The notes under the pieces are model-generated. The model was given only the letters and a program-made list of their open reading frames with translations, was not told the origin of the DNA and ran no database searches. From Cruorifilaria tuberocauda (Eukaryota; Nematoda; Chromadorea; Rhabditida; Onchocercidae): a stretch of DNA of 64,000 nucleotides. Positions 37,024-52,000 of the stretch are shown here, piece after piece (within the stretch, counting starts at the first letter, position 1; each line of letters opens with the position of its first letter). The position numbers and the translations under genes are program-made. The DNA lies in the NCBI GenBank assembly GCA_013365365.1, contig JABVXU010000141.1:1-64000 (forward strand). Reading direction: 5' to 3'.

Positions 37024-40000
37024 CTATAATTGAAATTTGATAATGCTCTAGATATGAAGAACTGGAATCTAAAGAAGAACGAAGAACCATTCGTTATTGG
37101 TGACATATGGCAAGCATTATTTTGAAATTTGGAAATTCTCATTTAACTTCATTCAATTTCTCATTTAACTGTATTGAACTGTATTAGCATACAATGATCG
37201 ACCAGCTCTGATACTCTGGTTTTTTAAAAACTGATCATGCTTGAATAGAAGACGCTGTGCAATCCTTTTGCGATACCACGGCGTTGGGAAAGCGATTAGT
37301 TGAGAAAGTTTCCGCATATCATATGTAAAGGTCGCTTGACCAATATCGATTGTGCAAATAATCTAAAAATCCATTCAGTGTTCTGTTTCTATCCAAAATA
37401 ATAACTTATGTAAATCTGTGTGAAGTTTAACTGTGTAGATAAATCATGGAATTCGCAAAACAAACCTTCAAGTGTGAGACGTCATGCAAAAATACGCTTG
37501 TACGTGAAATACCAACGGTGAGTTTATCTAATGTAAGCGCAAATGCATCCAATAGAGAAGGCTGTATAAAAACAAAAAAATATTGCTAAATATCTCTGCA
37601 TAGGTAATTTACTCGCTAAGAAAACAGCATTTTAATAACTTTTAAAAACTGATTGGCCTCAAAATTTATCAGGTTTACATAAAGCACCTTCTGCAGCAGA
37701 TTTTGATGTTGTTAAAGTTAATTAAAAAAGATTTGAATTGTTCAAAACAGTATCAATCATTTGACTAGGCTGAAATTCAGGAAAATGGGTAATTGAAACC
37801 TGATGTGGATTATAGAAGCAAATGGAAAATGATTGTAAACTCAATGAAACATCTAGGCTGTTGTTAATACTATCATTATGAGTCGATGCAATGAGTTTTA
37901 ATGATGGCAACCGTAATAAAAGATCCATTACTCCTGCTCTCTGAAACAATCAGCAAATTAATTTAAGAATTACTCATATTTTCTTACAAAATCATCAAAA
38001 TATTCCACATTATTATAATGTTTAAAAATTATTAAAATGTAAAAAATAAATGATATTCCGCTTTATAGAAATATACAGTTTAATTTGCAAATGCAATTAT
38101 TTTTTAAATGACATATTATTAAATATAATATTAAATATAGTATAGATATCCTTCTTTTTTAAATAAAATATGTGATTTATTCATTTCATCCGGGAAAGAT
38201 TATTTTCCTTTTTCAAAATATTTGGAAACTATCAATTCACTAAAAAAATCAGCAGAAATTAAAACGTTCGCCAAAACAAAGATACGAGGTTGTGACTGTA
38301 TTATAGAAGAAATCTTCTATATGTGAGAAGCGTATAACATTAACCATTCAGCTTAATTGAATATCCTATTAAACAACGATGGTATGAATAGGAACAGACC
38401 TGTTGGTGAGCTTCGAAACGAAGTGAGCTAGACTGAATGGTTATTGATAGTAAAATATTGATCATTAATTTAGAATGAATGCGTCTGAACAAAGGTTCTG
38501 TATCGCTCATAGTGAATGTTTCACTTTCATTTTCTGACTAAAATTATCAAAATAAGTCAAATAAATCTTCTATAACTGATAAATAAATCAATTAAAGGAT
38601 ATTATAAAATGCAGATTGATGAATGGTTGATTAAGAATTCTTTGGATTATATTCATAATTCAGTGCGACATTCGAATAATGATAGCTGGATGACAAATTC
38701 ATCAAAATCATACCTGTTCAGAGATATGTTGAGGTAAATTTTCTATCAATTGTTGGAAGAAATCAGCAACAAGTGGTGTTAGAGCCGTTTCCTCAGGCAT
38801 ATTGGCAACGTTTGCTAATATATATAAATATGGTACAGATGTATTACTCTTTAATGCGATTGCTGTGGTTGACTGTTTCCTAAACGAAAACTTTTCACAA
38901 AAAATTTCAATTTTAGAAGCAAGCTTATAAAGGACAAGACTAGTTATTGTTGTGTGAGTTTTGATATCTAAATAACCATAGATAGACTTACATAGGAAAA
39001 GATTTGGTGCAATTTATTACATCATTGGTGGAATAACATATTTTTGCCTCGATACTGTAACAAAAAATTTTAAAGAAAGGAAGTTGTACTCATTCATTTA
39101 TCGTATTTAATCTCTTTGATCTTGCTGATAAACTGATAACACTACAAAATATCAGAAAAAAATACATCCAAAGATTTCTAAGGAAACTGTAGCAAAAAGC
39201 AAGTCTTGAATTTGTAGTTTAAAATAACTACAAGCCGCAATGATCTATAAATGTCCTAAGTGGTCTAGCAATTATAACTAGTAATTATAAATCTTAATGT
39301 TATCATGAAAAAAATGTACCATCTGTTTGTGTTATGCAATGAATCCTTCTAATAATCGAAATATAAACCATGAAATTGATGTAAGTAGAATTGAAAGAAG
39401 AGAAATTTGAATTAACCTTGGCAATGAAATTTTTGTGAATCCTGCACTCGTTTCATCGTGCCTTTTGATATCGTCTGGAACTGCACTTAATGTATTCACC
39501 AAGCCCGTTGAACTTCTATTTCGCAGCATACATTCGCCGGCTTCTCCAAGAAACTGTAAAATTTCGAAATTGTTTCAACATTTTGATAAATTTTGAAAAA
39601 AGATGAATTTATTATAAGTAAAATTCTCATTTTTAAACGATTTCGTTCATTAATGATGTTTGGACCAATATTCAAATCAAATTTACATTTATTCTGAAAA
39701 AAGCTCAAAAATAAAAATTGGCTGTTTCATTGTTATCAAATAGATCAACAGTGGTTGTACAATAGTTTCAATTATGATAAAATGGTGAAATTATTCTAAA
39801 TTAAAATGGGAACAATTTAGTTTTAATTAGCTAATTAATACCTGCATATCAAACATGAATGAATCGCTACTGATTTTTTCATCATTTCTCATCATATTGT
39901 TATATACATTAGAAATCTCATCCTTTCCAAATAATAAACTGCCAATATTTTCTTTCAATTGATCATTCGATGTAGTTTGTTGAAGGGATTTTGCAGATTG

Positions 40001-43000
40001 CTCACCTGTAACTGATTCACTGCTCGATTTTTCTTCAAAATCTCTTTCTTTGTTTATCTTATCCTGTAATATTCGCAATTCATTCAGTTCAATCTCATTC
40101 GTTAAATAAAATGGAAGTTGTTCACTCTCAGTACTTATTTCCTATTCAATTTCACCTATCTTAAAATTAGAAAAATGCTATCCTCAATCTTGATGATTTG
40201 AAAAAGTGAGCATGAAATAGTAGAAATAATTTAGGTTGCAATAATCGAAGAAAGTAGTAAATGGTTTCAATTTGAGTGATTATCAAAAAAATGTATCAAA
40301 TAAAAAAATTTTTGAATAAAGTTAAATTTAAATATTTGGAAATACGTCTCTCACTGGTGCTTTTTTAAATCCTTTCTCTCGTAATTTTTGTCGTCTTAAA
40401 CGGTCGAGCATTGATTCCTTGAATTGTTTCACTCGAATTAGTTGCAGTTTTTTTAAGCGTCGTAATTCCCATTGATATGTGATATCTGTAGTGTGTGCTA
40501 TTATTGTCGCCAACTTCTGCGTTTGTTCATAAATCTAAATTTTCATTGATTAATATAACTGACAGAGACAAAACAAATCCTTAATACCTCCTTAATACTA
40601 TATTTATCTTTTATTTTTTGGATTTAAAGATAATCTGTGCATAGTTGTAAAGAGCATCAAAAATTTGGTCTCTTTTATTATTTCATTTAAAAAATTTTCA
40701 AACCTTTTGTTCAACCCAACGAATTCGTTTTTCCGGTTTCACAATTGAAGCATATTCATTTTTCGGATTAATGTCATCATCCCGTTCCAATTCACTTATT
40801 ACAATTTTCATCGGCTCATATTCACTAGCATCAACATCTTGATCTTCGTGAATCGCTGCATACGTATTCCGAACCGCTCCAGCCAAACAACCAATACGCT
40901 GTAAAATATTGAAGCATTTTCCATTTTTCGAAATTTTCTTGGAAAATGTAAAAATTTAATAAGATGGAAAAAATCTCAATTTTATAAAAAAATTACAATA
41001 ATATTCGGTTTAACTATTATTGAATTATATTTTTGATAACACTCATTTCAGTTTTTTGTCAGCGATAAACTACTTTAGTAATCATTGAGTGATCATTAGA
41101 AATTGAGAATAAAGTTGAGAGAATTTTAGATGAAACGCATGTATTTCACTTCATGTCAGTGAACTGATTAAAATTTCAACTTACGCTATCAATATCAAAG
41201 ATAAGTCCTTTCATTGAGCATTGCACAGATGCTATTCGCTTATGCTGTTCCGATTTTGATAATTTCACAACAATTTTGCAAATACCAAGTGGAAAGAATG
41301 CAAAATTTGTCGGTATAACTTCTTGTCCATTAATCCAGGATTCTTCCATAGACTGCAATGCAAGTAATATCTCTCTAAGAATTAAGGAAAACAGAAAACT
41401 ATAAAGAAAATTTATAACCGAAGTATTCAAATTTCTCATTTCGCTTATGCTATGCGTTAGTTAACTTTCTTGTCCATTGGCTACAGATAATTACCAGATT
41501 ATTAATCAATATTGATATCAAAAATGGCTTGCTGTATTAGTTTAGTTCTCTCTTGATAGAATAAAAAATCGACGATGAAAATCTGAGTAATAAGTTAAAT
41601 AAGAAATTTTGTAATTCAACCTATTATTGTTCAATTTTTAGAACTTTTAAACTTTAAATTCCAATGATACGATAAAAAAAACTAATAATCATTTATAACA
41701 TTTAGAAACAGTATAAAATGAAAGGATTTTTATACTAACATGTTCAAAATTTTCAACAAAAACAATTTTAAAATCGGTAAATTTAGCATTGATTTTAGCT
41801 CTTTGTACAAATTTAACCATTGCTTCAGCATCTTTCAAACCAAATAAAAGAGCAGAAGTGAATGATCGATATTTGTTACTGTAAAGTGGTATACATGCCG
41901 TGATACGATCACGAAATAATAGCGTTATCTTCATTGCTAATCCATATGTTATATCCTTCAATAATGGATGAAATGTGATTTCTGTGAAATTGGATGTGTA
42001 ATTTAAAATCAGAAAAAATATCGGAAGTTCTCTATTTAGTTTGGAAAATTATTGTCGAAAAGAATTTCTTCCATTCTTTCATAAATATAAAATTTTTTCT
42101 TAAAAAATTTTTTTCTTAAAATCCTGTATGAATTGTTTGAACTGAATCATCTGAAAAGCTTTATTATAGCATTTTAAGCTATTACGAATGTTTGTGAATA
42201 AATGAATCGTTGTAAGCAGAAATTGGTGGAAGTTAAACTAATCAAATAGTATAAAACAGTACTAAAATGGAACTATGCAATGTTATCTGCGACAAGTCCC
42301 CTCCTGTTTCCGTCGCACGTGGCATTTTTTGTTTCATCCAAAAATTTCGTGATAAATTGAAATCTCGTAAAATATCTTTCGCCTAAAGATGAAAACTTAT
42401 GGCAAAAGAAAAAGGAAAAATTTGTAAATAGTTCAAATTCAAAATTTTAAACTGGGACAAAGATATGATTAACAAATTGTAAAAAAAATGAGAGTACATC
42501 AGCTTATACTCATGCAAATCAATTTTCATTTGATATGTAATAGAAGCAACTATATTTATCTCCTATATTTATCTATTTATCTCCTATATTTATTTGATAT
42601 GTAATAGAAGCAACTATATTTATCTCCTATATTTATCTGCTTATTTATATAAGCAAGCCAATTGTGCTACAATCAATGAAATAATTTTTCTAATTAATTA
42701 CATACTCTAACGATTGCCGGAAATTTGAGCAGAATCATAGTACGGGAAAAAATAATGGTAGCGTCAGGAAAGCTTTTCGGTCTGAATTGAAGCGTGCATG
42801 CTAGCTAAAAGAATTGATATTAATGTAAATTTTTCTTATACTTTACCTTTCTAATATTTATCAGTTTTCTTTGCAACATCTAAGTATTCCTACATTGATA
42901 TAAAAATTCCAATAAGAAATACTCGTAATATTTACGTTTCTTTACTATCAAAATTAAATTAAAAGAAAAAATTGAGATCTTAATTTACTAAAATTTTCCG

Positions 43001-46000
43001 TTTAAAATTGTGAACATAACGTCATTGTAAAGCACATTTTTCATTAAATTAAAAACGAAGAATTCGCTTGAATGATTAAAAACTTTTTCGTTTTCTGATA
43101 AGGAGAAATGGCTTGTTCCGACTTAATTTCAAATTCATTGCTGTTGTCAAATATGCAAGCTTGAGTCATTTCAAAATCAGATAACATCGTTTGTAATGAT
43201 GCATTTTAATGATAATTATTAATCAAAATTTTCACCGAATAATTAAAATAACATAAAAAGTTGACAATAATTGTATTTGCTATTAGAATTATTGTAAATT
43301 ATCAGCGAATAGATGAAGGATAGTGATATTGATGAATTTAGATAAAACTAAATAAGTAAATAATCTAACAACAACAAACATTGGTAGTGAGATCAGCTAA
43401 TTCTCGCAATTCGTCTTCTTGGAATGCTTCATTACGTATCATTTGACCAAGCTTGAAATTTAAACATAATGATATGGTACCCTGTATTTGTCTCTGCAAT
43501 TTTTGCTAATTATTCAAAGTCATAAAAACAATTAAAAACATGAAAATAATAATGTACTAATAATATTTCTTTTTCTTGTAAGTGAACATAATAGAAAATG
43601 TATTAGCAAGGAATAGAATGATCTGGATTTCTTTGTGATAAGTTCACCAAGTATTTTTTTGAGATTTATTGAATGAAAAACTTTGCTGTTTGATAGTATA
43701 CAAAAGTATGAATGGAAATGAAACCTCAAAAATATCGTCATTCAGGATATTTCGTCCTATAAAGAATATATTCACGACTTCTGTTGTGATACGAAATGCT
43801 GTATTTCCTGTATCGGTTAGTGTCAATTTCAACCATGGCGATACATTTTCGCAACACATCTGAAATTATTAAAAAACGAAGAGATAAATAAAACTATGCA
43901 GGATCACTATAATTATTTATTTGTAGATGCTTAATCATTTTTGATATACAAAAATTTATCGCTTTAAGGTATATGTAAGACATAGATAATTCCTGATAAA
44001 TTAAATTCATCTATTTCCCTAACAGTGAGGTCATCAGAAACGCTCTAGCAGCCTAATTGTGGAATTATTGATGAGAGAATATAATGAGGTTTCTTTTCAA
44101 ATCAACTAACAAATCTTCAATTTTCGCCATCTCATCGTTATCTTTTCTTCTACAAAACAGTGATGTTCAATACTTGAATAGATAAATAAGTAAATAATTT
44201 AATCTGCGACGAATAGATAGGTAATTTAATTAACCTGTAATTGGAAAAGAAATGGTGATTTATTGGATGAATTTATACGGATGATATCCATAACGTGCGC
44301 AACTTCAGCAATAGCTGCTTCATGTGAATATAATAACATATTTAATATATCGGTATTTATTAATTGCTCCAAACTTCCTAAACAATAATTGGTTGTAATA
44401 AGTACAAAGTGCAAAAACGAGTGATCCAGCGCCCCCGATTTAATCAACGGGACTGTTTATACTTATTTTTTCCTTTTTCAAATAAATCAATTAGATTTCG
44501 TAAGTTTAATTTGCAAAGATAACAGTCCGCTATAGTTTATAGTCAATGTTTTATTTATAAAAGACAAATATTAATGATGTCTCTTATATGTATAATTAAT
44601 AATGTTATGATGTCTCTTCAATAGAAAAATTTACCAAAACTTTTTATCAGTTTAAATATTAAACGCTAAAAACAACGATTTGAAAGCACAACATTGACTC
44701 TTACCGAAATCTGTTTTTGAGTAAGAGAATTATACTTTTTCGTAGATTTGCTAACTGTATACGCACGTTTCTACGGTTTTGAATAACTTTTGAAAAATAT
44801 TTTTGTTATAAATTATTTTTTCACAAAAACTTATTAAGATATATTCAACTTAATATTGCATAAATATTGTAATTTAATATTATGGTGTTACAATTTATTA
44901 CATTATTTATTATATTATATTAATGGTGTTATGCTTAATTATATTGAATGATATTTAAAATACGCAAATAATACTTGATCGGTCTATTACGATTTATTGT
45001 TTTCTAATTTACATCAGCTAAAACAGGAAATTTCATTTAGTTTGAGATTGTGCACTATGCAGAGTGATAATATTTTTATTGTAATGAAAATATGATATGT
45101 TTCGTTTTTTATACCTCATTAAAACTGATTCTTTGTCAAAAAATCACTCACCAACAGTGATGATAATATTAGCGTACGATTCGTCGGAGCATACAATTTC
45201 TTTATTATCCATTCGAATAATTTCATTCTCGGTTACGACAGACTTCTTATATGCAATCAACAATGATGGTAATCTAATCGAAAAACTTCCTAATCGCATC
45301 CATTTTGGTATTTTTTTTGAATAAAATGATGTATATGTGATGAAATGATTTTCAATCGATGCTGTACCTTCTTTTGGACTAAAATTTTAGAGATTATTGA
45401 AAATAATTTACAATTAAATTATTATGGAACAAGTTGCTACGAAAAAACGAATATCGCTAATACCAAGATTAATCAATGCATATTGACTACCACATCAAAA
45501 CGCGAAAAATTTAGCTCAAATAAATCAAAGGCGTTTAGGTACTCCCTTAATGAAATACTCCGGTTGGAAAAATTATGACTTTGAGACTTCGTCTTCTTAA
45601 AAATTCCTGGCATATAATATAATTTGGAAATAAAGTAATTATTTCGACAGATATATGAATATTTCAAAAATATTTGCTTACAAAATTCCAAGGCAGCGCA
45701 TATTTTTGAAAATGTATTTTGCCGCGACAAATGTAGAAATTTTAGCATTCATTTCTCCGTGTAATATTTCAACATCAAAATTAAATTGAGTTGTTTGTTG
45801 ACTTTCTTTAGTTCGTTTACGTTCATCTGATGAGAACTGCAATAGAAATATAGTATCTACAGAAAGATGACATATGATGTTGATGATAATTTTATATTTA
45901 GAGATAACTATATTTTTCTTATTTAATAGCTACAATGATTATCAGATTTAAACAAAATTTATTTTCCAATATTTTCTGCCACTAAATATAAAATTGGCTG

Positions 46001-49000
46001 AGTGGTTTACTATATACTTTGAAATACTAAAATAAAATTTTTGTCGTTAAAATTTCAATCATTAATTCTTATTGTACGATTGATCTATTATTCAAACAGA
46101 TCGAAATATAAAAACCGCTCAAAATTAACTGTAGACCAATTAAACTTACTGAATTCGAATTTCCTTCTTTATTTCTTTTATCTTTTCTTTGTTCTGTTCT
46201 TACCACAAATGAACTTCCAATAACGTAATTTAATTTTATACTTTCCACGGCGAAACGAACAGTATTTTTGAAATTGTTCGTTTGAAATATTCTAGACATT
46301 TAAATTTTTTCTCCCTTACTTTTCTGATTTTTCATGCATGCAAATTCAATAGATGAAGAATATCCCTAGCGCTTATGCATGCTTGCAAATCCGTTGAAAA
46401 GGATGCATATCATTTTTTGTCAAACTTCAAGTCCATAATCTTTCCCATTCTCTTATTTATTTCAGAAACAACACAAAGATTTTGGTTTGGTTGCGATAAC
46501 TTTGATAAGGTAAAAATGTAAGCAAACCTTTGGAAAGTAATAATGATTGCAGTAAGTGTACTATGAAATATAGCATTTATATCAGAAGTTCCCTTCTCCG
46601 TCATCGTCACTTTAATATCCTGAATTGCGGATGTAACCTCTTGCGATGCTCTTTTTGGATTATTCACAAAGTATATTTTATTATGACTTATCTGCAAGTA
46701 AGCATTAAATTTAACTTGCTTTCCAAAATTTTTGACTAATTTATTTATTTAGTAGCATTTTTAATTTTGCCTATAACATATGTTAAACAAGTATGTGAGT
46801 GGTATTTTTGGCAACAGAACTTAAAACTATTGTGTTTTTGAAGAATGATCATAAAAAATTATTCAAGCACTATCAAATTATACATAAAAAGCCACAAATA
46901 AGTTCAGAAATATGAAGTATTAACATATTTGGCTACTTAAATAATTTTAGCTAAATATACCTTACTATTGAAAATTCTTAACATTAGAATAAGATGCATA
47001 ATTTTTGATTCAAATTTGATTGCCGAAATGATACTATTATTATTAATGGTAATCGAAAATTCTGCAATCTCCGGTTTCTGTTCTTGGCTGTAAATGATGT
47101 CCGATATTTTAAAACATTCACTTTTATTGCTAGTTTGTGTTTTTTCTCACCTCAATCTATAAATATGTATTGTTCATTTTAAAACATAAGAAATACAAGT
47201 GATGATTTGTAAAGTAAGGGAAATACGATCGACTGTACGGAAATATCGTTTCGAAAGTGGTCAAGTAGTTATAGAATTAAATGTGGGGAAACAATCAATT
47301 TTATTTTATAATAAATCCTTACATTTGAAATTCGAAATTTTGAAAAATCAAAATTATTATAGAAGAAATTAATAGAACATGTGAAGGACAAAGTGATAAA
47401 AAATCTGTTATGTTATGAAAATATAGCGATTAAAATATTGAGAAAATATTCAGATCAAAATATGAAAAAATTGTGAGTTAAATGAATAACTTCTATATGT
47501 AAGTGAATTTAAAATAAAAGTAATAAATGTAATGGTACAAACGTATTCATTTTGTATCCACGGAATAAATTTAGCATCGTAAGAATCCATTTTTTTTGCT
47601 TTCCTCTGTCATCTTCGTTGATGATCGATTCGTTAAGCTTGCTGACAGAATTTTGTGTATCATCCAAATGAATTGCTGATGTTAGGACTACTATATCAGC
47701 CATACAGTATGCAATACTTTTCGTGAATTCGCTTAGTAAATGCAAAACTGCTTGAGTAAAAAATATTTCAATTCGTGGGAAAAGCGTTCCCAAGTTTATT
47801 ACCAGAAGTGCTCTAAAACGATCGGCAGTGCAAGAAGATTTGGTTAAGAAAACCAAAAAATGTATCGAAAATTCCTGTTATTGTTTTCTATACTTATTCT
47901 TTATGGGACTAGACGAAGCTTAAAATGCTAGCTTCTAACTAATTTTATTTTAAATCATCTTGACCGGTGAATTTAGTCATATTTTCTTAACTTGAAATAT
48001 AATTAATTTTGTAAATAATGATTTGAACATAAATTAATTTTGCTGCCCAGTTATTGTTACTCATATCATAAGTTGAGCTAAATTTATGAGAATTTAATTA
48101 AGTCATTTAGCATTAAAGGTATTTGCACAACTTATGGTAATGTAAAATGCCAGTTGGATAAACAAATTATTATCAATAACAGATTTCTTATGTAAAACTT
48201 TCAACTTATTTTTCACTTCTTATTAAATCATTTCAGATTAACTTGAATTAATACCTAAATTTTTTACCATTTCAAATCAATTAAAAATTCAAAAGAAGTT
48301 CAATAAATTATTTCTCTTTGTTTTTTCTCATTTGTGCTTATAATTAACGCTTTTTGGAATAATTTATGCAGTAATCGAAATTAATGAATAATTAAGAATG
48401 TAGCATCATGACAACAACACTGTGTTCATAGTTGTTTCTTAATTAGTTATTTTCATAAAATTAGAAAAGATTTACTTTGTTGCATTTAGCTGCTGATTAT
48501 CCATAAAAATATTGTAAGTGATTGCAGCATCAAAGGTTATCGTATCCAAAAGTAAAAATAAAGAGGATTGTTGTTGAACAATTTCATTTTTTTTCCTTAC
48601 TGACTGAACCAAATACGTCTGCAAAAATTTGCTGTTATCAGATTTTTGAGAAATGAATTTTAAATAAACATTCTATTATTTTAAATTGTTAAAAATAAAG
48701 CGGCAAAGTTTCAATACAAATTTCTTGCTAAAGAATGAAATTTTAATTCCTTTTGACAATTTTTGATAACATTTTCATTCAGATTTAATGGTCGGCAATT
48801 TAACTTTTTTATTTCAATCTATTTCCTTCTAAATTTATTCAGCACTTCATTTGCCTTCCTGAAATGGAAAATTTCAGCTTTTTTCCCAAACGTTATATTG
48901 ATAACATTCATTTAAGCAAAATAAAAAGAGAGAAATGATTAAATTAAAAACCTTAAACTCTCCAATCCTAAATTTGAGTGAAAAATGAAGTCTTCGACGT

Positions 49001-52000
49001 AATAACTTGAATAGCATATTAGTATCTAAATGGTAGTTCTGCAAAATATCAAATTTATTCTAAGTCAGATAATCAAAGAGAAAAAAAAATTAAGCAATAA
49101 TGATGGCTGTATTGTTCACCATAATACATTCAAATATTAATTTAGTAAAAAAAATTCGTACAAAATTTGTCTAAGCATTATAATCATCGTAGAATGATAT
49201 TGCATTAAATTATTATTTAATAATAATTATTCCTAATTATTTGAAGAAAATTTTATACTAATAGATATACCTTGAATAAAGGCCAAAAAAATATGAATGT
49301 AGAAATATTGAACTGCTTTATTGCGAAATTTCCAATCACTCCTAAAAAAGTTACCGTATGCTTAGCAAGAAAATAAAAATTGAAAATAAAAAAAAGAAAA
49401 GAAAAAATATTTAAGACTCCTACTTTTTTCTTGTCAAATTCAACAAACAAAATTTGCGATGAATTGTCTGACCTGCGTCAACTCTAACATTACTTCCAAC
49501 AGTTGAATTTGCTGCGGGACCAAAGACGGACATGGATGAAGTAGATCCTACAGTTCGTTCTGTTGCTACAGTTCCTTCGCCAGCAGTAGTTGAAAACAAT
49601 CCTGTTATTTTTTCTGGCAATAAGCCTCGAGAATATTTTTTAGCTGTCAATATATCGGCAACCTAAAATTAAAGTAGCTTTAGTCTATAATACTGTGGAA
49701 AATCAAAAAAGCTGATAAGGAAGATCACAAACAATCAACTTTCAAAAGTATTTCATAAGTTAAAGTAGATGAGGCAAAAATTAAAAAATAAATTCGATTA
49801 AGTAATATAAATAATTGGCAATAATCAAAGCAAAATACTAAAATTTCAGAACAGAAATCGAAATCGGAAAATATTCATACTATCATACAGTACAGTACAG
49901 TGGAGCATACGCCTGTACAATATATTCTTTTATTTTTACTGAATGATATCCAAGTTTATCATGTTAGAAATTTATATGGCTATTATCTAATAATCGCATT
50001 TATACAGATTTAGTGCATGCGCCTTTCTTAATGGAATCATAAGATTGGTTTTAAACATCAATTCTTTCACAATGAATCTTGTTATTAATACAAGAAAAAA
50101 CCTTGACATGCGGTTCAACTAATTCATGCCACAAATTCAATAGTGCAATTAAGGCTAATTTCCGATCCGATTTTGATAAGATGAAAGATTTTAATTCTAA
50201 TGAATGATCTTTCCAGTAATTATATCGTTCGGTTTCATCTTTATGCATCGAGCAGTGCAGTAAGAAAAGCATTAACTTGCAGCTTGCACATGCATTCATT
50301 ACTACTGCATATCGCTTCACTTCATTCAATGAACTTTGACACACTGTTAGTATCTGAGATAAAAGAATTATATAGGTGATGAGTCTGTTTAGAGAAAAAT
50401 AATACCAAGTATATAAAAATCGAAGAAAAAGCTTCTTCAAAGTCTTAAATTGGATATTCATGGAGGCCGTGAAATCTTAATTCATCCTTTGTGCCATCCT
50501 TTTTCTCAGAACTGATTAAATAGCATTTTAAATGAATTTAAATGAAGATCAAATAATTAGTTTGAATTAACTAGAATAATTTGAGAATACGAAATGTCGA
50601 CCAAATTATCACGTAGATCCAATGCTTCACTCAATGCTTTGCACATGCATAAATCAAGCCATTCGTCGTATTTTACTAATGTACGATAGATAGATTGTTG
50701 AAATTGATAGAGCACGTGAAGCCAAGATATTAGAGATGACGTTAGTGCTAGCTGTAGTAATGACATATCGCTAAAAATAGATGAAAATAAAAATTAGATC
50801 AAATTTTCCCAACAAAGAACAGATTGCTAACTAAAAATTTTCTATATTTCCATATTGCAACCTTTTCTGAAATGCGGAATAAAATTCGAGATATTAAAAA
50901 CATATTTATTGAGTACTAAGCAATCATAGTATAATGCTGCACTGGAATATTTTCGCATTTGTATAATTATTTATTATGTCATATTGTTTCAATGAAATGG
51001 AAGAAGACAAAACTGCGTGGCTTGAAACCTTTGTTTATCCCAATATTCATCACAGGAGGAAATCTTTAAGCGCGGCTCGCCAGTACGAATGATAATTTCA
51101 CTGCCATTAATCGAATACAATAAACTTCTACGATCGATAAATCCTTTTAATGAAATATTTGGTACACTTAATTCTGCAATAAAATATAAAAATGCATAGG
51201 AGAAGGGGAAAAATGGAAAATAATTTAATTTCAAACGATTTCTCGCTTAACTGATAATGTGAAAAGTCATGACTTGATGCCATAAATATTGTAGTCATTA
51301 TCTAATATTATCATCTAAGCTCAGCACCATTCGTTACGCTTTTCGAATTAACAAATAATTTTGAGCATACTGTCATTTGAACTTTGCGTATGTCTTATAT
51401 AGAATAATGTCACACCAATAACAATTATAATCATTATCATTATAATTATTCAGTATTATTGACACTTCATTGAATTATCAGAGCATTTCGAGTGCATTTT
51501 CTATTATTCTATTACTTATAACATCTTAAATGCTGCAAAAAATTTAAAAATTGCACTACACTTTGCTTTATTTTTTACCAAAATTTTCGTCATTTACCTA
51601 CATTCTCATTTAAAGAGAAATTTTAATTTTTTAAAATTTCTAAAAAATATGTATATTGTTAAAAATAATTAGTAATTGACTAGTAATGCAATAAGAAATA
51701 AATGTAATGAAATAGCATTATGCAATATACCATTAAGAATAGTTAAATTACTATGTCGTAGTCGTTTTGATATATCCAACTTCTGCCAATTTGTTAAAAA
51801 ATTTGCTTGCCAATCGTCAATTAAATGTTTACTTTCTCTCATATAAACAATTTTCGCAAATTGTGCATGATAAAGCGTTTGTGCATCAAAGCATATCATT
51901 TGCATATTCTATATTTATCAGCAAAATGTATCAATTATTTCTATAAATTTCTATTTTTCCACATTTCCTATCTTTAACAGTAACAGTCTACTTTGTTTAA

